From: a virus
DNA length: 45,659 nucleotides
Reading direction: 5' to 3' (one strand)
IMG/VR virus record: IMGVR_UViG_3300037160_000009
Coordinates: 1-45,659 of that record
Below the pieces are notes generated by a model, which saw only the letters and a list, made by a program, of their open reading frames with translations, was not told the DNA's origin and did no database searches. This document shows, one piece after another, positions 37,660 to 43,734 of the stretch. Numbering within the stretch: position 1 is the first letter of the stretch; every line of letters starts with the position of its first letter. The position numbers were made by a program, and so were the translations under genes.

Positions 37660-37700
37660 ACCGGCCATAGGCTAGAAATAAATCCTTGCCTATGGCCGGT
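37660..37700 (-). promoter_or_regulatory. Perfect 13-bp hairpin between structural genes
   Basis: Arms ACCGGCCATAGGC (37660-37672) and GCCTATGGCCGGT (37688-37700) with a 15-base loop. No T-run follows on either strand, so RNase-blocking, processing or attenuation is likelier than simple termination. It separates the highly expressed decoration-type gene from the connector gene. Confidence 0.75.
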
Positions 37701-37726
37701 AGTATTCGCGAGACAGAGAGGAAGTG

Positions 37727-38758
37727 TTACAGAATCTTACCCGCCACGCGGAAGAAGTCCATCTTAACACCACCAGTGCTCGTGCTGGTAGCCAAGTTAA
37801 GAACATGGGCCATGCCGCCGTAGCTATCCGTCAGATCGAAACTTGAGTCAAGGGCTTTCTTTGCGAGCAAAGAACCGTTGACATACCAATAGGCATTGGT
37901 CTTGTCCACGCGAACGCCCAACTTCACCCAAGTGCTGCCAGTGAAGGCACCAGGAGGAACCGGCGGAATGTATGCCAAGTTACCGGGGTTGGGGTTATTC
38001 TGCGGTGCAGTCAGCACGTTAGCCAGCACGGTAGTTGTGGACGTGCTGGTAGAAGAGAAGTTGAACGGCTTCTGGTAAATCGCGTCCAAGTTGGAGGGAG
38101 CGTCACCGTGCATGTAGAACCCGATAACACCCGCAGTAGAGAGCAGCGTGGTGCTAGAGGGGGTCAAAGTGGGAGCCACAAGCGAGGTGGTTCCGAGCGT
38201 CACGATGGTCGAAGTCACCGTTGATGGATTGATGGCCATCAAGGTAGAACCCGTCGAAGCATAGTACGACGTAGAAATCAGTGTAGACAGAATCGCCGTA
38301 CTATAAACCGCAGTGGAATACGTAGTCGAAGTTGAAGACGTTCCTGTAACTGTGGAAGTCACAATTCCAGTGCTTGTCACCAAACCGAAGAACATCGACT
38401 GCCCCGCAGTAATCTGTTGCGGGGAGACGTTGACTTCATACCACAGATTCGTTCCGCCGTTAGCCAAGGCAGGAGCCATCGGGCGAGTCCAGAGAGCACC
38501 GCCGGTGCTATTCACCTGGATGATGATCGCACTATCATCGGTCGAAGAGTACGTAAATGTACCAACGTTAGCCACACCCGGAGGCGTGGTGGCGTCTTTG
38601 AAATCCTTGTCAACGTAGAAACCGTTGCCCTGATCTCGAAGTTCGTCATTCTGCGAGTCACCCCAAATCGTACCGCTGGGGGTAGACTGCGTAGTGCCAA
38701 CCTGAATGGTCGAGTTGACCTGATTCACCTGGCTGTATCCAATTATTCCAAACGACAT
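37727..38758 (-). CDS. Capsid decoration-type protein, concanavalin-like fold
   Basis: 343 residues, very Ser/Thr-rich in the middle (STSTTYSTAVYSTAILSTLI). The C-terminal TNAYWYVNGSLLAKKALDSS and GGVKMDFFRVAGK match the last strands of LamG/concanavalin-like jelly rolls. N-terminal strands are similar. It follows the capsid gene with AGGAG before the ATG. A surface or decoration protein binding glycans is plausible. Confidence 0.7.
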   Translation of the reverse strand: MSFGIIGYSQVNQVNSTIQVGTTQSTPSGTIWGDSQNDELRDQGNGFYVDKDFKDATTPPGVANVGTFTYSSTDDSAIIIQVNSTGGALWTRPMAPALANGGTNLWYEVNVSPQQITAGQSMFFGLVTSTGIVTSTVTGTSSTSTTYSTAVYSTAILSTLISTSYYASTGSTLMAINPSTVTSTIVTLGTTSLVAPTLTPSSTTLLSTAGVIGFYMHGDAPSNLDAIYQKPFNFSSTSTSTTTVLANVLTAPQNNPNPGNLAYIPPVPPGAFTGSTWVKLGVRVDKTNAYWYVNGSLLAKKALDSSFDLTDSYGGMAHVLNLATSTSTGGVKMDFFRVAGKIL

Positions 38759-38794
38759 AGCTTGTTACTCCTAAAGAGGTTGGATTCAACCAGA

Positions 38795-39922
38795 TTAAAC
38801 AATACCGTTGTGAAGAACGAAACCGCAGGTTCGACGATTGATGCACAGGTTGTTGTGGCATCCGTCGAGGAACACGGTGAAGGTCGTGTGCTGTCCGCGA
38901 TCAAACATCGGCTTGCCTTCCTCCATCCAATACCCGTCCTGCACAACGGGCTGGAGTTTAGTCCAGTCCACGCAATAGATCGGGTTAGGAGTTTGAAGGG
39001 TAGACGTACCTTGGACAGACATACCGTCAAGCTGCGGGACATACACGATGGGCATCTTGTTGAAGTGCGAGACGCCTTCAAAGTCATGCAGCATCTTGCC
39101 CGCGAGATCGTTGTACGTCTTGTTGAAGTCCGGCTGAGTGTGGTCATCCCTCTTATCAGCCAAGTCGTCAAGCTGACTACACACGTCATCAGCCACGTAG
39201 AGGCGGATGGGCGAGCCAACCTTATCGTTGCCCGGCTTGATCGCCCACGGAGCGGGCTTAAAGCGAGTACGCCGAATGGCAGATCGCATCTTGCGGAGCA
39301 AGCTGTTATCCACACGGATGTAGGTATCAGCGTAGTTGTTCCACTTAGGCTCAGCCGCACCGTCGATACCGGCCACTAGAGTTCCAGTCGTGCCGTTTTG
39401 GTAACGAACAGTCTTACCAGCGAACCCACCAGTCGTCACGCCGTTATCGAGGAAGTTGATGTAGTACGGAATACCGTAGGGAAAGAGCGAGTCGGTCGCA
39501 GAGGTAGGAGCGACCCAACCACGGCTTTCGATAAGTTCCGCCATATCCCACATGCGTTCGCAACGCCGGGACTCAAGCAGGTCGATGAACCCCTTAGCGG
39601 AGTTCTTGTTACGCATGATTTCCAGAACGTCCCAGCTATAGTCCGTGCTCAACTGAGTCCACGGCACGTTGATCTGGAATTGACTCTGGTCAACGGTCGG
39701 CTGATCGGTGTCGTAGAGCTTACGGTAACGAGCACGACCAAAGCGGTCGAGAATCACGTTCCGCTGGATGCTGGTGCCGCCGTCAATCTTTCGACGGTGC
39801 TCCTGGTAAATTTCGCAGAACTCGTAGTGCTGACTATCCCACATGACTTCGAATTGATCCTTGGGGAGATCACGAAGCGTAGTGGCGATCAGGTCAGCAA
39901 GGGAGGCATTATCAACAGGCAT
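38795..39922 (-). CDS. Major capsid protein
   Basis: 375 residues. It follows the scaffold gene and has GGAG before the ATG, as expected for the most abundant protein. The sequence lacks low-complexity regions, has an N-terminal helical arm (LADLIATTLRDLPKDQFEVM), a central strand region (SQFQINVPWTQLSTDYSWDV) and a long spine-helix-like segment (RVDNSLLRKMRSAIRRTRFK), compatible with an HK97 fold. Identification rests on size, composition and gene order. Confidence 0.82.
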   Translation of the reverse strand: MPVDNASLADLIATTLRDLPKDQFEVMWDSQHYEFCEIYQEHRRKIDGGTSIQRNVILDRFGRARYRKLYDTDQPTVDQSQFQINVPWTQLSTDYSWDVLEIMRNKNSAKGFIDLLESRRCERMWDMAELIESRGWVAPTSATDSLFPYGIPYYINFLDNGVTTGGFAGKTVRYQNGTTGTLVAGIDGAAEPKWNNYADTYIRVDNSLLRKMRSAIRRTRFKPAPWAIKPGNDKVGSPIRLYVADDVCSQLDDLADKRDDHTQPDFNKTYNDLAGKMLHDFEGVSHFNKMPIVYVPQLDGMSVQGTSTLQTPNPIYCVDWTKLQPVVQDGYWMEEGKPMFDRGQHTTFTVFLDGCHNNLCINRRTCGFVLHNGIV

Positions 39923-39949
39923 GGATGTTACTCCGAATCAGACACGAGC

Positions 39950-40987
39950 TTAACCAAACATCGCTCTCAAACCACCTGAGACCCGCTTTTCCAGGGCTTG
40001 CTTATTGGAGGCTTTCGTGGGCGACTTCAAGTTGGTTCCGCGACTTCCGGGCTTCAAACTGATGCCCTTCTGTCGTTCGACCATCTTGCCTTTGATTTCT
40101 TCTCGTGCTGCTTGTGTTTTGGTTGAACCGGAAACCGCGTCATGGGCCATCGTAAGGGCTTCGTTAAGGTTTAACGATCTGCCATTTTGACTGGCCCCAC
40201 CTACAAGATAGTCCGCGTATTCCACAACTTTCTGACGGGCACCCTCTTGGGTTGGCGTCAGCTTTCCATTGACCCCGTACAATTCCTTGTACGACTTCAA
40301 TTCCTTGTCACCGAAGAAGCCATCGACTTGTCGGCTCAGCACTTCAAGCTGGCTCATCGCCGCCCGTTGCTGGACCTTCTGGACCTCAGGCATCATCGAG
40401 TTCAGTTGCCTGATCGTCTCGTTGATAGGTCCGACTAACTCGTCAATCAGGCCCTCGTCTCCATACTTGGCCTTCAGGGCTGCAACGTCAACCGGCTTCA
40501 TTGCCGTAACCGCTGGTGCGGCTTGGGGTGCTGGTTTCTGTTGAGCAGCCTGCTCTTTGGCTCTACGCCCCGCTGCTGCCCACTCGCCGACTTCCTTGTT
40601 GCGACTGGCGTGTAGCTTGGCGATGGACGTTAAGAGTTCAGGACGCCTAGCCGCATCATTGATCTCTTCATCAGTCCACTCAAGGGCTTTCAGGGTTCGC
40701 CTGTAAGCGGCTGGAAAGGTTGGTGCTGAGGGTTCTTTCTTCTCAACAGCAGTTTCCGTCGTCTCGGCATCATCCTGCTCGCCGTCAGTCTCTTTGGCCT
40801 CGGGTTCGGTTTCTGCCGAACTATCAGCCTCTCTAGCTTCCGGCTCTGGAGTCGAGTCATCCTCGTCAGTATTCCCCATTGCTTTATCAAAGTCGCCTTG
40901 GATTTTACCCGCAAGGTCTTCTTTGATATCTTCAGCGATAGGTTCTGCTTCCGGGCGTGGTCCGGCTCCGTTTTCTAATCCTGGCAT
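39950..40987 (-). CDS. Scaffolding protein
   Basis: 345 residues. The first 95 are acidic and disordered (EDDSTPEPEAREADSSAETE). The middle is helical or coiled-coil, and the C-terminus is short and basic (KASNKQALEKRVSGGLRAMF), the usual coat-binding tail of scaffolds. Directly upstream of the capsid gene and first gene after a strong minus-strand promoter. Confidence 0.8.
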   Translation of the reverse strand: MPGLENGAGPRPEAEPIAEDIKEDLAGKIQGDFDKAMGNTDEDDSTPEPEAREADSSAETEPEAKETDGEQDDAETTETAVEKKEPSAPTFPAAYRRTLKALEWTDEEINDAARRPELLTSIAKLHASRNKEVGEWAAAGRRAKEQAAQQKPAPQAAPAVTAMKPVDVAALKAKYGDEGLIDELVGPINETIRQLNSMMPEVQKVQQRAAMSQLEVLSRQVDGFFGDKELKSYKELYGVNGKLTPTQEGARQKVVEYADYLVGGASQNGRSLNLNEALTMAHDAVSGSTKTQAAREEIKGKMVERQKGISLKPGSRGTNLKSPTKASNKQALEKRVSGGLRAMFG

Positions 40988-41000
40988 GTAATTTCCATTG

Positions 41001-41016
41001 TTCGGTTAAAACCGAA
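41001..41016 (-). promoter_or_regulatory. Inverted repeat between promoter and scaffold gene
   Basis: TTCGGTT-AA-AACCGAA has perfect 7-base arms, lies 21-36 bases downstream of the -10 box and ends 14 bases before the scaffold ATG. Could be an operator or a leader hairpin controlling capsid expression. Confidence 0.6.
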
Positions 41017-41036
41017 GGTAAGGGATTTGATGATAC

Positions 41037-41065
41037 AGTATACCACATAAATCGGTCTGTGTCAA
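41037..41065 (-). promoter_or_regulatory. Sigma-70-type promoter for scaffold and capsid genes
   Basis: Minus strand: TTGACA (41065-41060), 17-base spacer ending GTGG, TATACT (41042-41037). It is in the only appreciable gap of the right-hand late region, giving a leader of about 43 bases. Confidence 0.86.
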
Positions 41066-41074
41066 GTTTAACGG

Positions 41075-41416
41075 TTATTTTCCTTCTACGAATCCTGCCG
41101 ATTTCAGGGCTTGTAGCTTCTGATACCGGGATGCGGCCACAGGAACGCCGTACATATCATCATCCGGATCAGTGGAAACGTGAACGTCAGGAGCTTTTTT
41201 CATAAACTCTCTGATCTCTTCATCCGTTTCCATCGCTATAGAATACAATTCAATCGGCGTATGATACGCCTGCATTGACGTGTGCGGGAGCGTGGGTTTG
41301 CGATGGTATGTCTTAGACACGCATCGCGGGCACAAGACAAGAGAATCACTGGTGATTCGTTGAAACTCTTCTTGTTCTAATTTACAATCGAGGCAAGCAT
41401 ACAGGTAAATCGGCAT
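41075..41416 (-). CDS. FmdB-like zinc-ribbon protein
   Basis: 113 residues from MPIYLYACLDCKLEQEEFQR with CPRC near residue 30, the FmdB/CxxC regulatory-protein pattern (MPxYxYxCxxC...CPxC). The C-terminal 80 residues are a phage-specific helical extension. The start at 41416 overlaps the upstream stop as TGATG. Likely a small metal-binding adaptor; no defined activity is known for the phage versions. Confidence 0.8.
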   Translation of the reverse strand: MPIYLYACLDCKLEQEEFQRITSDSLVLCPRCVSKTYHRKPTLPHTSMQAYHTPIELYSIAMETDEEIREFMKKAPDVHVSTDPDDDMYGVPVAASRYQKLQALKSAGFVEGK

Positions 41417-41475
41417 CACTCTATCTCCCACGGGTCCACGTCACACGGATAAACCGTTCCAAGTATGTCACTCAT
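41416..41475 (-). CDS. Possible 19-residue leader peptide
   Basis: Encodes MSDILGTVYPCDVDPWEIE. AGGAG lies seven bases before the ATG and the stop overlaps the FmdB-like start (TGATG), the arrangement of a coupling leader peptide. Too short to judge by composition; included because the ribosome-binding site is strong and there is no other signal for the FmdB-like gene. Confidence 0.4.
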   Translation of the reverse strand: MSDILGTVYPCDVDPWEIE

Positions 41476-41488
41476 CGGTGACTCCTGG

Positions 41489-41680
41489 TTAGTCCCCCTT
41501 AGTGCCTTTGCTCTTGCATTCAGTCCCATGAGTCTCAGGAGCCGCCCTAAACCCCTGCAACTCATCCTGATTAGAAGCACATTCCTCGCCGTGCCACTCA
41601 CACTTGGCCGGGCCGTCAGCGTGACTAGCCGCAGAGTTGGACTCTTTGGATGCCTCATACTGTTCATTTGAATTTTTCAT
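41489..41680 (-). CDS. Small polar protein
   Basis: 63 residues (MKNSNEQYEASKESNSAASH...), highly polar, with three cysteines (CEWHGEEC and a later Cys) that might bind metal. It starts in an ATGA overlap with the preceding small gene. The alternative frame over the same bases gives a low-quality basic peptide and is not preferred. Function unknown. Confidence 0.55.
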   Translation of the reverse strand: MKNSNEQYEASKESNSAASHADGPAKCEWHGEECASNQDELQGFRAAPETHGTECKSKGTKGD

Positions 41681-41853
41681 CGTGACCCTTTCTTTGTTGG
41701 TTTGCCTGAACTATCGTACAACGCTTTCTTCGGTTTCTTGTGAACACGATCAGGGAGTGAGGCGTCTTTTGGGGTCGCCGACTCCCATTCTTTAGCCATT
41801 TCCGGGTGGTTCGCGTGCATCCACTTTCGCTGTGCTTGCGATACGAAGGGCAT
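41677..41853 (-). CDS. MPF-type small phage protein (MPFVSQAQRKWMHANHPEMA)
   Basis: 58 residues starting MPFVSQAQRKWMHANHPEMA and continuing KEWESATP. This matches a small protein type recurrent in phages (MPFxSxAQxxWMxANHPEMAKxW). It ends with a basic Lys-rich tail. The ATG is inside the 3' end of the glycosyltransferase gene (62-base overlap) and its TGA overlaps the next ATG. Function unknown; DNA or capsid association is only a guess from the basic tail. Confidence 0.68.
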   Translation of the reverse strand: MPFVSQAQRKWMHANHPEMAKEWESATPKDASLPDRVHKKPKKALYDSSGKPTKKGSR

Positions 41854-42550
41854 GGGAAATGTTCTCCAAGTTTACATACTCGTTGGGTCGATTGAAAACA
41901 CAATTAGGATTCGCGGAACACACTTCCATCAGTACAGGCACCCCCAAACCGTGAGCAATAGCTAGTGGACTCGATTGATTACCGACGAACAAACAATTTT
42001 CGGCGATGCTTTTTGCAACGTCGTACAAATTATTTGTAGGAACTTGTGTAAGATAATCGCAGTCGAATTCCTTACAGAAAGTTTTATGCTCATCAGGAGT
42101 TCCTATAAACTGAGCAAATTCTCTGAGACTTCTTACTATCTGTAACCAAGGAAAATCAGCACTGTGATACCGTGCTGAGCGAGCAAATACTGCTCCACAT
42201 TTTTTCTCCCCCTTGATTGGTTCGAGCCACGGCTTGGTTAGATCGACCTCAATTCCTTGAGCCTTAGCGTGGGCATAAACGAGATTTGTTGTACTCAGAT
42301 TGCAATCAATTTTCCGGAACCTATTTAGATCAATTGCTCCATCCACATAATCATATCGAACCTCGACAATGTATGGTTGAACTTTCAACAATGGGGTAAG
42401 TAAGTTCTGCCAGTCTTTAGTCATCTCCCCATTATCAACGTGGTGTCGCGTATCTACTAGATGAAGAACGCCCCCGCCCATTGCCTTGATGGTAGGTAGG
42501 GAATAAATCACGTCCCCCATAGCTCCACTATGAAGGAAGTGTTTAGACAT
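41792..42550 (-). CDS. Family 9-like glycosyltransferase (GT-B, heptosyltransferase-type)
   Basis: 252 residues from the ATG at 42550. HSGAMGDVIYSLPTIKAMGG is the N-terminal GT9 motif with the Asp of ADP-heptose:LPS transferases. FVGNQSSPLAIAHGLGVPVL is the sugar-nucleotide-binding motif of the C-terminal Rossmann half. Shorter than host enzymes (about 320-350). It lies next to a SAM methyltransferase in a late operon, so it may modify a virion protein rather than LPS. It overlaps the methyltransferase gene by eight bases. Confidence 0.82.
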   Translation of the reverse strand: MSKHFLHSGAMGDVIYSLPTIKAMGGGVLHLVDTRHHVDNGEMTKDWQNLLTPLLKVQPYIVEVRYDYVDGAIDLNRFRKIDCNLSTTNLVYAHAKAQGIEVDLTKPWLEPIKGEKKCGAVFARSARYHSADFPWLQIVRSLREFAQFIGTPDEHKTFCKEFDCDYLTQVPTNNLYDVAKSIAENCLFVGNQSSPLAIAHGLGVPVLMEVCSANPNCVFNRPNEYVNLENISHALRIASTAKVDAREPPGNG

Positions 42551-43163
42551 GACACACTCCAATGCCGAAGGGTTTATCCAGCGAGATAAACTCTGCTACC
42601 TTGTTATCTGCCATATCCCACACCTGCTTAACGCCAGGGCAGGCGACGGTATCGTGGAACAATATAAATGTGTGCTTGTCGCAATATGGGAGCATCAGGA
42701 TGGCATCCTTCAATACTCCTTCGTAAGAATGATCGCCGTCGATCCAGATAACTTCAAACTTGGGAATCCCCAAGTCCTTCAGCCATTGCTCGCAGGCTTT
42801 GCTATGGCTGTCGCCCTTAAAGAAGCGGCAGGACTTCAAACCCTTCGTATTTGTTTCCCAAATCTGGTGAGCAAGATGAGTTCCCTCATCCATGACAACC
42901 GCTTCATCTATCCCGATAAGTTCGTTGAGTAGACGAATCGTGCCACCAGAGGCAGAACCGATCTCGGCGTATCGCTTGATCGGGGCACAGTGGTATTCGA
43001 GGAAACAAAGTAAAGCCGCGAACTCCTGGGGGTTTTGTTGAAGACAATATCCTCCGCTAAATTCCCCGCCAAAGAACTCAGAACTATCTGATCCCGCTTT
43101 GTTAATGGTTTGAACATATCCGTCAAAGCTGGGAGTTCCCACCATATCGTTCAACGTAATCAT
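42543..43163 (-). CDS. SAM-dependent methyltransferase (class I, Methyltransf_24-like)
   Basis: 206 residues. The SAM-binding loop YAEIGSASGGTIRLL lies near residue 65 and the second acidic motif in VIWIDGDHSYEGVLKD near 140, followed by FILFHDTV, as in Methyltransf_24 / cephalosporin-hydroxylase-like enzymes that modify sugars. The coupling to a GT9 gene suggests O-methylation of the transferred glycan. Confidence 0.8.
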   Translation of the reverse strand: MITLNDMVGTPSFDGYVQTINKAGSDSSEFFGGEFSGGYCLQQNPQEFAALLCFLEYHCAPIKRYAEIGSASGGTIRLLNELIGIDEAVVMDEGTHLAHQIWETNTKGLKSCRFFKGDSHSKACEQWLKDLGIPKFEVIWIDGDHSYEGVLKDAILMLPYCDKHTFILFHDTVACPGVKQVWDMADNKVAEFISLDKPFGIGVCHV

Positions 43164-43195
43164 CTTAGTCTCCTAGTGGATAGAAACGTCTGCAC

Positions 43196-43519
43196 TTATT
43201 CCTTAGTGTTGACAGTTTGTTCCGCCTGTCCTTGTTCCTTCTCTTGTTCCTGCTGGAAGGTGTTGCCGCCGCCAAAGGATTTAGCCAGCCCCTTCTTCAC
43301 CTTCTTGTGAAGTTGTTTACGGGCGGCATCACGAGCACCCTGCATTTTCTCAACCTGTTGGTTAATGTAATCATGTGCCTTTTGGTGGCGATCCGGGTCT
43401 TGCTGAATGGCGTGAGCCTTTTGCAGAGTCTCAGCATCATCTTGAAGACCAGGAAGACCGTCCGGATCATATTCACCGTTCTGATTTTCAACGTCGGCTT
43501 TATTAGGTGCTTTGGGCAT
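43196..43519 (-). CDS. Charged helical protein near the portal gene
   Basis: 107 residues, unrecognised. Gln/Lys/Glu-rich with probable coiled coil (HDYINQQVEKMQGARDAARK, then QLHKKVKKGLAKS) and a disordered end (QQEQEKEQGQAEQTV). Position after the portal gene suggests a small head-assembly or internal protein. No catalytic motif. Confidence 0.6.
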   Translation of the reverse strand: MPKAPNKADVENQNGEYDPDGLPGLQDDAETLQKAHAIQQDPDRHQKAHDYINQQVEKMQGARDAARKQLHKKVKKGLAKSFGGGNTFQQEQEKEQGQAEQTVNTKE

Positions 43520-43522
43520 TGT

Positions 43523-43732
43523 TTATTCCTCGTCGAGTTTAAGATATTGAGAAAGAACTTCCGCAGACTTTACAAAAGCCTTTCGTAGTTTGTGAAACTT
43601 GGCATCTTTGATCTGGTTAAAATTGGAATAGTGGAGGAAGGTATAATCAAAACCTTCACCATCTACACACTGTTGGACAAACTCAAGTTCTTTTTTGGTC
43701 ACGGTATCCTCGTAAGAAATCCTACGTAACAT
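43523..43732 (-). CDS. Small protein after the portal gene
   Basis: 69 residues beginning MLRRISYEDTVTKKELEFVQ, helical, no recognised family. It starts three bases after the portal stop and ends four bases before the next gene, so it is part of the portal operon. Possibly a head-completion or regulatory protein. Confidence 0.6.
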   Translation of the reverse strand: MLRRISYEDTVTKKELEFVQQCVDGEGFDYTFLHYSNFNQIKDAKFHKLRKAFVKSAEVLSQYLKLDEE

Positions 43733-43734
43733 TT

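Noticed and set aside
38417-39379. 320-residue plus-strand reading frame over the capsid gene
   Set aside because: Antisense to the major capsid protein and rich in Arg/His/Val as expected of a mirror frame.
41416-41667. 83-residue minus-strand frame upstream of the FmdB-like gene
   Set aside because: Its body is a basic low-quality mirror of the 41489-41680 frame; only the last 19 codons have a good start signal, kept as a separate small candidate.
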